Positions 7,473 through 14,791 of a DNA stretch of 17,841 nt are shown piece by piece. The notes below the pieces were generated by a model. That model was not told the DNA's origin. It made no database searches and was given only the letters and a program-made list of their open reading frames with translations. The DNA is from Spirochaetaceae bacterium. Its GTDB lineage: Bacteria; Spirochaetota; Spirochaetia; Sphaerochaetales; Sphaerochaetaceae. Position 1 is the first letter of the stretch. Every line of letters begins with the position of its first letter. A program made the position numbers and the translations under genes. Location of the stretch: assembly GCA_003454065.1 (NCBI GenBank), contig DMKZ01000010.1, positions 1 through 17,841 of the forward strand, read 5' to 3'.

Positions 7473-8873
7473 CTATTTCTTAGTTTGCTTCTCGGCCTTG
7501 GACTTCAGCTCTCCGAGCAAAGGAAGAATTTCAGGCGAACCCGTCTGCGTCTTTATTTCCTCTGCCAGCGCAATCGCCTCATCAAGCTTATTCTGAGCCC
7601 CGAGTATGAGTGCGGCGTTATAACCGGAAGGCAGATGCTTTTCGGTCTCCCAGCCGTATTTGAACAATTCGAACGCTTGCGCGAACTCGCCTTTCTTCAC
7701 ATATTCGTATGCAGGGTCAAGATAGGCGCGGAACGGCTTGTTCTCCATGGTCTTGCCTGTCAAATCGGGAATATCCTCCTGCACGTCCTGAACGCCGTTG
7801 TCGACCAGCTGCGTCATCGCCTTTCTCTCCAATGCCTGCATGGCCTTGAGGTTGCCGAGCAAGGGAAGAATCTCCGGAGCGCCTGTTTCATCGCTAACGG
7901 ATTGCGCAAGTTCGACGGCTTCATCGATTCTGCCCAATGCATGCATGAGCAAGGCGGCGTTATATCCGGACGGAACATGCTTGCTGACTTCCCAACATGC
8001 CTTGAAGACTTCCAAGGCCTGAACGTAGCCGCCATTCTTGACATAGTCGTAGGCGAGGCCGGCAGAGTCGAGCTTAGGTTTGTTATCCATGACTTCGACT
8101 TCGCGATAAGTGTAATGGGGAATCATCATGTTAGCCAGTTTTATCGAAATATTGTCGAGCATTTCCTCGAACTTGCTCTCCAACGAATCCGAGCGGCCAG
8201 CGCCATACGAAACGTATTTGGAAGTGGAATACTTGTCGCTCGCTTTTTTCGAAGCGATCACCTTGTTGGTAATCGGATCCGTCACTTTCAGCTCGACCTC
8301 CAAATACGCGGTCTGGTGCAAGGAGTAGTCGTATCGCACGAGCTTCTTTTCGGTCTTTGTCTTGCCGTTCTTATCCTTCTTGCTCTCATATTTGTAAACC
8401 GGAATCGTTTCGACATACTCGTCCAGCGTCATATTGGATACGTTCGTGCTTATTATGGCATCTATCTTGTTCTTCTTCGCCAATTCGGCTCTGGTAAGAC
8501 CAAGGCTTTCGCCTGCTCCAGGCTTGGCAAGCATATCGCTGTCAGGCGGAACGATCACTTTCGTGAAATATCCGGTGGACTGAATATCATCTATGAACTT
8601 CGCATTGAAATGCTTGGACAAATCCACATGTATCGTGCTGCCGTAGGAATAAGGCGACATCGAAAAGTAATCGCCGCTACCCGTGAACCTTATGGATGAG
8701 TTCTTCAATCCCCCGCTATAAGCGTCAGTGCTGGCAATAGCCACATTCCTCATCGAACCCATATCGATATCGGAAGGCGTAAGCGTTTTCGTCCTAACGA
8801 CTATCGGCGAACCGCAAGACGCCAATGCAAGCGCAACGGCAGCGACAAGCGAAAAATAAAACTTCCTATTCAT
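7473..8873 (-). CDS. Lipoprotein with CsgG/LpoB-like region and duplicated TPR-like module
   Basis: The ATG at 8873 is chosen over an in-frame one at 8906. It has GGGAG eight bases upstream and starts a clean lipoprotein signal peptide (MNRKFYFSLVAAVALALASC, Cys20). The protein has 466 residues. Residues about 25-250 look like the alpha/beta fold of CsgG/LpoB/DUF6340-type periplasmic lipoproteins: a nucleotide-free 'VAIAS' strand, then IDAIISTNVS, then a long YLEVELKVTD strand. This assignment is weak. Residues about 274-345 and 388-459 are two clear copies of one helical TPR-like unit; SGYNAALLMHALGRIDEAVEL and SGYNAALILGAQNKLDEAIAL are their cores. The protein is probably periplasmic, anchored in a membrane, with the repeats binding a partner. 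A terminator follows at 7399-7426. Confidence 0.82.
   Translation of the reverse strand: MNRKFYFSLVAAVALALASCGSPIVVRTKTLTPSDIDMGSMRNVAIASTDAYSGGLKNSSIRFTGSGDYFSMSPYSYGSTIHVDLSKHFNAKFIDDIQSTGYFTKVIVPPDSDMLAKPGAGESLGLTRAELAKKNKIDAIISTNVSNMTLDEYVETIPVYKYESKKDKNGKTKTEKKLVRYDYSLHQTAYLEVELKVTDPITNKVIASKKASDKYSTSKYVSYGAGRSDSLESKFEEMLDNISIKLANMMIPHYTYREVEVMDNKPKLDSAGLAYDYVKNGGYVQALEVFKACWEVSKHVPSGYNAALLMHALGRIDEAVELAQSVSDETGAPEILPLLGNLKAMQALERKAMTQLVDNGVQDVQEDIPDLTGKTMENKPFRAYLDPAYEYVKKGEFAQAFELFKYGWETEKHLPSGYNAALILGAQNKLDEAIALAEEIKTQTGSPEILPLLGELKSKAEKQTKK
7497..8054 (-). repeat. Intragenic duplication of a 70-residue TPR-like unit
   Basis: Within the lipoprotein gene, unit 1 (8054-7839) and unit 2 (7712-7497) encode near-identical patterns. 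The shared landmarks are AYxYVKxGxxxQAxExFK, then HxPSGYNAAL, then ExLPLLGxLK, offset by 114 residues. A Gln/Asp-rich linker joins them. The divergence suggests an old duplication. Confidence 0.7.
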
Positions 8874-8957
8874 TCTAACTTCTCCCATATATGATGTCGA
8901 AAGCATGCAAACGCTATCGGCAAAACCCCAACAATAATTAGGCGCTTCGGAAAACTT

Positions 8958-9725
8958 CTACTCCAATTCGACCTCTATGGAAACCGACGCCTTTATCGAA
9001 ACCTTTCCGCCTTGCGCCTGCATCGGTTCCGAATAGTCGCCAAGCGCGGCGCCTTCGAATCCAGCCTGCTCCATTCCGAACGGCATCTCACCTGCAATAA
9101 GCTCGTCATCGGAATACGCCAAAGTGAAATAATTCTCGAAAATGCTCGATATGCTTCCGACTTTCATGCCGGCGCCCTTAGCATAATCCCTGCACTTTTC
9201 CATTCCGTTCTCAACTGCCTGAGTCCTAACCTGACTGATCCATTTGAGATTGTCGGAAAGCCTATAGACGATCTTGCAGATTTCCACCTTATCGATATCA
9301 TTCAGCGAATCGATAAAACCGGCAAGGACATTAACTCCATCGCCCCGCTTGCAATCCTTTATCTCCACTTCGAGCGAATGAAAATACTCCTGACCCTTGT
9401 GCTTCCTTCCGCCCTCCGAAGAAAAATCGTAGATCGGATATATCCTGAAAGCAGTCGTTTTAATCGAATCAGGCGAAATGCCGCACCCTTTGGCAGCCGA
9501 AACCACCGAATTGATTCTGGCATTGCCCGCCTGCTGGGCATCCTTGCTCGAATCGCCATCCTCGCGGACGGTTATGCAAACAACCGCCACATCGCTATCG
9601 ACTTCCACAGACGACATCCCCTCGACCTTTATCGTCCTTTTCTTCAAATTGAATGCCGAACATGAGCACAATAAAAAGCTGATGATTAACGACACGGCAA
9701 GCATGCGTCCGACCGAATTGCCCAT
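8958..9725 (-). CDS. SIMPL-domain (DUF541) lipoprotein
   Basis: This 255-residue protein has an N-terminal export signal ending in LLCSC, so Cys20 or Cys22 may be lipidated. The SIMPL/DUF541 domain covers about residues 31-253. It begins with RTIKVEGMSSVEVDSDVAVV, matching the family's opening vxGxGxvxvxPDxaxvxxgV strand, and ends with KVSIKASVSIEVELE. SIMPL proteins (for example Brucella BP26) are periplasmic and form channel-like oligomers; their biochemical role is unsettled. The ATG at 9725 has no Shine-Dalgarno site. A promoter at 9734-9762 places transcription start about two bases before it. The alternative ATG at 9704 would remove the only basic residue of the signal peptide, so it is less likely. 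Confidence 0.85.
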   Translation of the reverse strand: MGNSVGRMLAVSLIISFLLCSCSAFNLKKRTIKVEGMSSVEVDSDVAVVCITVREDGDSSKDAQQAGNARINSVVSAAKGCGISPDSIKTTAFRIYPIYDFSSEGGRKHKGQEYFHSLEVEIKDCKRGDGVNVLAGFIDSLNDIDKVEICKIVYRLSDNLKWISQVRTQAVENGMEKCRDYAKGAGMKVGSISSIFENYFTLAYSDDELIAGEMPFGMEQAGFEGAALGDYSEPMQAQGGKVSIKASVSIEVELE

Positions 9726-9733
9726 GGATTCAT

Positions 9734-9762
9734 ATTTTAAGTTTTTCGCTGCTTTTTTTCAA
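9734..9762 (-). promoter_or_regulatory. Promoter of the SIMPL gene, abutting the start codon
   Basis: TTGAAA (9762-9757) and TAAAAT (9739-9734) are separated by exactly 17 bases. The predicted start is at about 9727, leaving a leader of about two bases before the ATG at 9725. Together with the lack of a ribosome site, this suggests a leaderless mRNA. Confidence 0.68.
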
Positions 9763-9765
9763 GGT

Positions 9766-9791
9766 CGCATACTATCGGGCGCATACTATCG
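9766..9791. repeat. Tandem 12-base repeat just upstream of the SIMPL -35
   Basis: CGCATACTATCG occurs at 9766-9777 and again at 9780-9791, a period of 14 bases. The nearer copy ends three bases from the -35 hexamer. Exact direct repeats placed here resemble an activator or repressor site, but no regulator is identifiable from the window. Confidence 0.45.
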
Positions 9792-9837
9792 AACGCGGGA
9801 AAACAGGCGAATATGACGTCGAGCGTCTGATCGCAAG

Positions 9838-10569
9838 TCATTCGAAAATCTTAGGATTGTTTTCTCCGCCTATGGTCGCGCCCCTAGTAACCGTGATGTA
9901 GAAGTCGTTGGCAGTATTCGTATCAGCATACCCTCCGTTCGGAAGAATCCTGCGATTAACGCTTCTGGTGGCCGTGCTTTTGGTTACATCCACACCTTCG
10001 CCCTGCCACGCATCGGACGCCTCGCTCTCGCCGTTCCGACCTGTCGAATACCTGACCTTATCCAGAATTCTGGACGTGGTCCTATTCGCGCTCGTCCTGA
10101 TTTCAATGAATCCCTTGGAATTCTTCATATCCAGACCGCATGACAAATATTGGCCTTGAGAAACTTCCGATGATGGCAGTGCCGCTTCGCCCTCGTCAGA
10201 AAAAAGCGCGATTCCATCCGTCCGGCCGCCTTTCGCCACATATAATTCCACCATATCGTTTCCGTTTCTGCCCTTGCATACGAATTCGCTAATGAGTAGC
10301 TCGGCCAGCCCCTCTGTCTCGCCCATGACCTCCACAGCATAATTCACTCTATCGAATGTTCCGATGCTGAAGGGTATCCTTCTCTTTTCACCCGGAGCCA
10401 ATGCAGGACTTATCCTGAGCGTTCTGGTCGTCCTGTCATCAAATGCGATTTCCAAAAGAGAGTTGCTCTTCAAAACCGCGCCGCACACTTTTTTCGCTGT
10501 GAAAACCGACGGCGCAGCATATAATAACAATAATATAAGCAAAAAAGGCTTTTTCAGATTTCTTCCCAT
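9838..10569 (-). CDS. Exported lamin-tail-domain-like protein
   Basis: This 243-residue protein has a classical signal peptide (basic MGRNLKK, then a Leu-rich core, with cleavage probably after FTA at about residue 25). From about residue 88 it resembles a bacterial lamin tail domain (LTD). LLISEFVCKGRNGNDMVELY corresponds to the family's opening vxISEvxxxxxxDxFVELY. SATRSVNR-like TATRSVNR and DTNTANDFYIT correspond to its closing strands. LTDs are Ig-fold modules of secreted bacterial proteins, usually adhesive or tethered to nucleases; here the domain stands alone. No good Shine-Dalgarno site precedes the ATG at 10569. The gene lies downstream of uvrA but is separated from it by 169 bases that contain repeats. 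Confidence 0.78.
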   Translation of the reverse strand: MGRNLKKPFLLILLLLYAAPSVFTAKKVCGAVLKSNSLLEIAFDDRTTRTLRISPALAPGEKRRIPFSIGTFDRVNYAVEVMGETEGLAELLISEFVCKGRNGNDMVELYVAKGGRTDGIALFSDEGEAALPSSEVSQGQYLSCGLDMKNSKGFIEIRTSANRTTSRILDKVRYSTGRNGESEASDAWQGEGVDVTKSTATRSVNRRILPNGGYADTNTANDFYITVTRGATIGGENNPKIFE

Positions 10570-10631
10570 ATTATTTAAAGAGAAGAATAACGCCGATTTG
10601 TCGCATGAAATTCAAATTTCTTGTGATTTAG

Positions 10632-10763
10632 GGCGCTTCTAAAAACCTGATGTTCGAAGATGCTTGCGGATTTTCAGCCGGAAGGACATCTGGCAGGTTC
10701 GGATTCTGATGTTTTGAAAGCGCCATTTAATTGCTTCTTCATTCTGAGGTTTTTAGAAGCGCC
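10632..10763. repeat. 132-bp element with 17-bp perfect terminal inverted repeats
   Basis: GGCGCTTCTAAAAACCT at 10632-10648 and its exact reverse complement at 10747-10763 flank a 98-base centre. The right arm encodes the last codons of uvrA (the ALLKTSE-stop region begins inside it). Inside the element, 10685-10724 is a further related copy in the same direction as the uvrA arm. A looser match to the left arm lies at 8935-8952 after the SIMPL gene. I see no clear target-site duplication, so a MITE-like origin is only one possibility. An mRNA fold protecting the uvrA end is another. Confidence 0.6.
10685..10724 (-). repeat. Copy B of the dispersed GGCGCTT-type repeat
   Basis: This 40-base stretch lies inside the 132-bp element and is about 78% identical to 7351-7391. 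On the minus strand it starts GGCGCTTTCAAAACATCAG and also resembles the uvrA 3' end (GGCGCTTCTAAAAACCTCAG). The latter similarity suggests that part of the uvrA end was duplicated or captured by the repeat. Confidence 0.5.
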
Positions 10764-13585
10764 TTCAAGAAACGTCCGGTATGCGATTGCGCAGCTTCGC
10801 ATATTTCCTCCGGAGCGCCAGTCGCCACGACAGTGCCGCCCGCATCGCCGCCCTCCGGCCCGAGATCGATGATATGATCTGCGACCTTGATCACATCGAG
10901 ATTGTGTTCTATAAGCACAACGGTATTGTTCTGATCCACAAGGCGCTGCAGAACGTCTATCAGCACCTTCACATCATGAAAATGCAAGCCTGTGGTCGGC
11001 TCATCCAAAACATACAATGTCTTGCCCGTAGCCACTTTGGAAAGCTCAAGACCCAATTTGACACGCTGCGCTTCGCCTCCCGAAAGATTGAGCGCGCTTT
11101 CTCCAAGCTTGATATAGCCCAATCCTATCGAGCAAACTGTTTCCAGCCTGCGCCGTATCTGCTCATGCGCCCTGAAGAAATCCAATGCCTCTTCCATTGT
11201 CATGTCAAGGACATCGGCTATGCTTTTGCCTTTGTAGAGCACCGAAAGCGTCTCCTTATTATAGCGCTTTCCCTGGCATACCTCGCAATTCACGAATACG
11301 TCCGGAAGAAAATGCATCTCGACTTTTCTGACGCCGTCTCCCTGGCAGTTCTCGCATCTGCCTCCCGAAACATTGAATGAGAACCGGCCCGGAGCATATC
11401 CGCGCATTTTGCTTTCCGGCAGTTGCGCATACAGCTCGCGGATTTTTCCGAAAACCTCGATATAGGTGGCTGGATTCGATCTCGGCGTTCTTCCTATGGG
11501 ACTCTGGTCTATATCCACTATCTTGTCTATCAATTCGATGCCCTTCATCGATTTGAAGCCGTTGAAGCTTTCCTTGCCGCGCAAAAGCCTATCCTGAATC
11601 GCCGGCACCATTATCTGATTAAGAAGAGTCGATTTGCCGCTTCCCGAAACACCCGTTATACATGTGAGCGTGCCTAATGGGATAGTAACATCGATCGACT
11701 TGAGATTGTTCTTGCAGCAACCCGTGAAAACAAGCTTTCCCTTGCCCTTGCGACGGGATTTCGGAATGGCTATGCTTTTCCTGCCGGACAAATAATCTCC
11801 GGTCAGTGACCTTTCGCACTTCTCTATATCCTCCACGCTTCCAGAGGCCACTATCTCTCCGCCGTGAACGCCGGCGGCCGGACCGCAATCGACAATATAA
11901 TCCGCCTGCCTGATCATGTCCTCGTCATGTTCGACCACTATCACCGTATTTCCGATGTCGCGAAGGCTTTTCAGCGTGTCGATAAGCTTGTTGTTATCGC
12001 GCTGATGAAGGCCTATGGACGGCTCGTCAAGCACATAGAGCACGCCGGTCAGAGCAGAGCCTATTTGAGACGCCAGCCTGATGCGCTGGGCTTCTCCACC
12101 GGAAAGGGTGCCTGATAATCTGGAAAGCGTAAGGTATTCGAGCCCCACATTCTTCAGGAAAGTAAGCCGCTTCACGCACTCGGAAACCACTTCCTTGGCG
12201 ATCTGCGCATTCTCACTGCTCAAGGAAAGGTTATTCAGAAAATCCAAATTGTCCTTGACGCTCAAATCGCAGACCTCCGAAATGTTCTTTCCATTCACCT
12301 TGATGCAAAGCGCATCCTGCTTCAGCCTTCTGCCTCCGCATTCCGGACAAACCTGAAACGAACAGAAACTATTGAAATATTGCCGCATGTAATCCGAAAA
12401 CGTCTGCTTGGAACGACGTCTGAGTTCCGGAATCACGCCATTGAAATCATGATGTATGGTGAACGAAGAAGCATTGGTCATGCTTTGAAGCGAATATTCG
12501 TTCTTCATTGGCCTGCCGAGCCCGTACAAGATGATGTTTTGGATTTCCTTCGATAGATTCTTGAAAGGCGTATTCAATGAAAACTTCAGCTCCTTGGCAA
12601 GCGCTTCGAAAGGCTTCAGGTAATAATCGGCATTCGGATTGCATGGAACGATGCCGCCGTCCATGAATGAAAGCGATTTGTCGGGTATGATCTTATCGAC
12701 ATCGAATTCATCAAGATACCCTATGCCGTTGCATTTCGGACACGCCCCTATCGGAGAGTTGAATGAAAACAATCTCGGCTCCTTGCCCGCAAGCGATATG
12801 CCGCATTCAGGACAAGACGCTTTTTTCGAAAATATTCTGATTTCAACTGGATTGTTGTCGTTATCCAACCTGACAACTTCGACAAGACCGTCGGAGAGCT
12901 CGAAAGACTTTTCAATGCTGTTTGCAAGGCGAAACCTGTCATCTGTCGTGATTTTGAGCCTATCTATTACAACGGAAACATTGCTTTTGAATTTCTTGTC
13001 AAGCTCAGGCGCTTCGTCGATAAGATAGATCCTGTTGTTTATCACCACTCTTTTATATCCCATTTTGGAAATTTGAGCGAACAACGACTTGCCTTCGGTC
13101 TTCCTGTTTATGAGAATCGGAGAGCATATTGCGATTTTCTCCTGCTCGCCGAACGAATACACGAATTCTATTATCCTGTCAATATCAACCGCTTCAAGCT
13201 TCCTTCCGCATTTCGGACAAAACATATCTCCTACTTTAGAAAACAAAAGCCTGTAATAATCGTAGATTTCCGTAAGCGTCCCGACAGTGCTCCTGGGATT
13301 GGAATGAACGGTTTTCTGAGCTATTGAAATGGTCGGGGAAAGTCCCTCAATGCTTTCCACATCCGCCTTCTTCATTTCTCCGAGGAACATGCGAGCGTAA
13401 CTCGAAAGCGATTGCATGTAACGCCTCTGCCCCTCGGCGCAAATCGTATCGAAGGCGAGTGAGGTCTTGCCGCTTCCGGACAGCCCAGAAATCACCGTGA
13501 GAGTGTTCTTCGGTATCGACAAATCTACGCCCTTGAGATTATGTTCGCGAGCCTTGGAAATCCTTATGTAGTCTGATTTGGACAT
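10739..13585 (-). CDS. uvrA: Excinuclease ABC subunit A
   Basis: UvrA is the dimeric ATPase that scans DNA for bulky damage and loads UvrB in nucleotide excision repair. At 948 residues it is full length. It contains Walker A GLSGSGKT (34-41) and a first zinc module C258/C261/C282/C285. ABC signature LSGGEAQR (494-501) and Walker B LYVLDEP (516-522) follow. The second half has Walker A GVSGSGKS (645-652), a zinc module C744/C747/C767/C770, LSGGEAQR (834-841) and LYVLDEP (857-863). The start at 13585 gives the family's usual distance to AREHNLK. It has no Shine-Dalgarno site, and the promoter at 13597-13625 leaves about five bases of leader. I see no obvious SOS box. The last codons lie in one arm of the 17-bp inverted repeat. 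Confidence 0.98.
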   Translation of the reverse strand: MSKSDYIRISKAREHNLKGVDLSIPKNTLTVISGLSGSGKTSLAFDTICAEGQRRYMQSLSSYARMFLGEMKKADVESIEGLSPTISIAQKTVHSNPRSTVGTLTEIYDYYRLLFSKVGDMFCPKCGRKLEAVDIDRIIEFVYSFGEQEKIAICSPILINRKTEGKSLFAQISKMGYKRVVINNRIYLIDEAPELDKKFKSNVSVVIDRLKITTDDRFRLANSIEKSFELSDGLVEVVRLDNDNNPVEIRIFSKKASCPECGISLAGKEPRLFSFNSPIGACPKCNGIGYLDEFDVDKIIPDKSLSFMDGGIVPCNPNADYYLKPFEALAKELKFSLNTPFKNLSKEIQNIILYGLGRPMKNEYSLQSMTNASSFTIHHDFNGVIPELRRRSKQTFSDYMRQYFNSFCSFQVCPECGGRRLKQDALCIKVNGKNISEVCDLSVKDNLDFLNNLSLSSENAQIAKEVVSECVKRLTFLKNVGLEYLTLSRLSGTLSGGEAQRIRLASQIGSALTGVLYVLDEPSIGLHQRDNNKLIDTLKSLRDIGNTVIVVEHDEDMIRQADYIVDCGPAAGVHGGEIVASGSVEDIEKCERSLTGDYLSGRKSIAIPKSRRKGKGKLVFTGCCKNNLKSIDVTIPLGTLTCITGVSGSGKSTLLNQIMVPAIQDRLLRGKESFNGFKSMKGIELIDKIVDIDQSPIGRTPRSNPATYIEVFGKIRELYAQLPESKMRGYAPGRFSFNVSGGRCENCQGDGVRKVEMHFLPDVFVNCEVCQGKRYNKETLSVLYKGKSIADVLDMTMEEALDFFRAHEQIRRRLETVCSIGLGYIKLGESALNLSGGEAQRVKLGLELSKVATGKTLYVLDEPTTGLHFHDVKVLIDVLQRLVDQNNTVVLIEHNLDVIKVADHIIDLGPEGGDAGGTVVATGAPEEICEAAQSHTGRFLKALLKTSE

Positions 13586-13596
13586 ATAGGGTATGG

Positions 13597-13625
13597 ATTG
13601 TATGACACTTTATGTAAAAAATCAA
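13597..13625 (-). promoter_or_regulatory. uvrA promoter, close to the start codon
   Basis: TTGATT (13625-13620) and TACAAT (13602-13597) are separated by exactly 17 bases. The predicted start near 13590 lies about five bases before the uvrA ATG, and the sequence between has no ribosome site. This fits a leaderless or nearly leaderless mRNA. Confidence 0.68.
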
Positions 13626-13640
13626 AACATTATACGATGG

Positions 13641-13756
13641 CGAGCATATTTGAGCGATAAACCGCCCAATCGTTCCGGCACAGCAGGCCATACACAAAGT
13701 ATTGTCCTGCTTGGCGCCGGAACTGTATAGGCGGTTTCTCATCTCAAATCTGCTCG
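13641..13756. repeat. 116-base nested inverted repeat (long imperfect hairpin)
   Basis: Six nested helices share one axis. CGAGCA (13641-13646) pairs with TGCTCG (13751-13756), and TTTGAG (13649-13654) with CTCAAA (13743-13748). AAACCGCC (13659-13666) pairs with GGCGGTTT (13730-13737), and GTTCCGGC (13672-13679) with GCCGGAAC (13716-13723). AGCAGG (13682-13687) pairs with CCTGCT (13706-13711), and ATAC with GTAT around an ACAAA loop. Small internal loops separate them. It lies between the nucleotidyltransferase stop and the uvrA promoter. It lacks a T tail, so it is not an ordinary terminator. It could be a small structured RNA, a 3'-end stabiliser or a mobile palindromic element. The rest of the 229-base gap holds the uvrA promoter. 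Confidence 0.72.
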
Positions 13757-13814
13757 CAGGGGTTGCCGGAGGCTTGGGTAAGTTTACTGTACAATGGTGA
13801 ATGCCTTTGAGCGC

Positions 13815-14708
13815 TTACCCCCAGAGGTTCTCGGGATAAACGCCCTTTCGGATGAAAATCTCGATTTTCTTGCGAACGAGCAAGGCATCCTCCTTGTAAG
13901 TCATTCCGAACCATTCGTCCTTGGCGTAATAGCAATCGAATTGCAATCTGCCCTGCATCAGCATCTCGTTGCTGAATACCGAAAGCAGACATTCCCTGGA
14001 ATTGTCCGTCCTAATGCAATCCGTGAATTTTTCCCAATATTCGTTAAATAACGAGAACGTCGAGATGGGAAATCCGAAAAGATTCATCGAAGCGATTTCA
14101 CTTCCTGTCATTTCCACCCTGTTCCGAGTTCTGGTCCTTCCGGCAATCACCCCCGATTCGACTCCGATGTCATAAGTCTCTTCGATGCCGGTAAGGTTGC
14201 CGGAAGAATCAAAGACGCACACGCCCCTGTTCACTCTTCCGTCTCCCATTAGCGTCTTATCAAGCCTGTAGCCCACAAGCGCGCTTTTCCTGGAGTTTTT
14301 AAAGTGGTCGCATAACATGCCATATGAGGACGCTCCGTAATAATCGTCGGAATTCATTATGATAAAGTCAGACCTTATATCGTTCTCCGCGCAAAGAAGC
14401 GCCTGAACGGTTCCGTAAGGCTTTCGTCTTTCCTCGGCGAACAAGCGCAATGAATTAGGCAATCTTGAAGTCTTATCTTGAAAAACGTATTTGCAATCCG
14501 CATGTCGGGCGACTCTATCGAATACCGCCTTTCTGAAATCGTCTTCGATATCCTTTCTTATGATGAATATGATCTTATCGCAACCGGCCTTGATTGCGTC
14601 GTATATGCCGTAGTCAAGCAGAACCTCGCCATTGCGTCCGACAGGTTCAAGCTGCTTGAGCCCGCCATACCTTGATGCCATACCTGCAGCCAAGACCACG
14701 ACTTCCAT
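13815..14708 (-). CDS. Nucleotidyltransferase of the sugar-NTP transferase family
   Basis: This 297-residue protein has the Rossmann-type NTP-transferase fold. LAAGMASRYGGLKQLEPVG (residues 6-24) is the nucleotide-binding loop with the family Arg13 and Lys18. KPYGTVQAL (96-104) and the metal-binding NSDDYYG (119-125) follow. Such enzymes join a nucleoside triphosphate to a sugar phosphate. The sugar here is unknown, and it is not a close match to RmlA, GalU or GlmU from motifs alone. The ATG at 14708 has a perfect GGAGG with a 6-base spacer. The gene has its own promoter at 14763-14791, so it is probably not part of the selenium operon 114 bases upstream. The molybdopterin-type MocA transferases linked to selenium enzymes are shorter and have a different loop, so that role is unlikely. 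Confidence 0.88.
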   Translation of the reverse strand: MEVVVLAAGMASRYGGLKQLEPVGRNGEVLLDYGIYDAIKAGCDKIIFIIRKDIEDDFRKAVFDRVARHADCKYVFQDKTSRLPNSLRLFAEERRKPYGTVQALLCAENDIRSDFIIMNSDDYYGASSYGMLCDHFKNSRKSALVGYRLDKTLMGDGRVNRGVCVFDSSGNLTGIEETYDIGVESGVIAGRTRTRNRVEMTGSEIASMNLFGFPISTFSLFNEYWEKFTDCIRTDNSRECLLSVFSNEMLMQGRLQFDCYYAKDEWFGMTYKEDALLVRKKIEIFIRKGVYPENLWG

Positions 14709-14742
14709 TGCAAACCTCCAGACAGGCGATGCAGCCTCTCAC
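14647..14742 (-). CDS. Possible Cys-rich leader peptide ahead of the nucleotidyltransferase
   Basis: A 31-codon frame starts at a GTG at 14742, four bases after a GGAGG, and is the first translatable frame in the predicted transcript. It encodes four Cys at residues 4, 7, 11 and 19 and overlaps the first 62 bases of the nucleotidyltransferase in another frame. It could be a translated leader that tunes the downstream start. Short overlapping frames often arise by chance, so confidence is low. Confidence 0.2.
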   Translation of the reverse strand: MRGCIACLEVCNGSRGLGCRYGIKVWRAQAA

Positions 14743-14762
14743 GAATCCTCCGTTTCGCTATT

Positions 14763-14791
14763 AGAATATCATTTGGTCGAAGATTTTTCAA
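14763..14791 (-). promoter_or_regulatory. Promoter of the nucleotidyltransferase gene
   Basis: TTGAAA (14791-14786) and TATTCT (14768-14763) are separated by 17 bases. The predicted leader is about 48 bases long. The -10 matches consensus at four of six positions, so this is a moderate promoter. Confidence 0.5.

Noticed and set aside
7485..8699. 404-residue plus-strand frame
   Set aside because: It lies opposite the TPR lipoprotein gene, which has a ribosome site, a signal peptide and repeats. The plus frame is an antisense shadow.
10632..10763. Classical insertion sequence or CRISPR
   Set aside because: There is no transposase, no clear target duplication and no regularly spaced repeats with unique spacers.
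13641..13756. Signal recognition particle RNA or 6S RNA
   Set aside because: The apical GGAAG/AGCAG motif of SRP RNA is absent on both strands, and the fold has no large central bubble as in 6S RNA.
13815..14708. MocA-type cytidylyltransferase for a selenium-dependent hydroxylase
   Set aside because: The protein is about 100 residues longer and its loop (ASRYGGLKQLEP) and NSDDYYG motif fit sugar-nucleotide transferases better.
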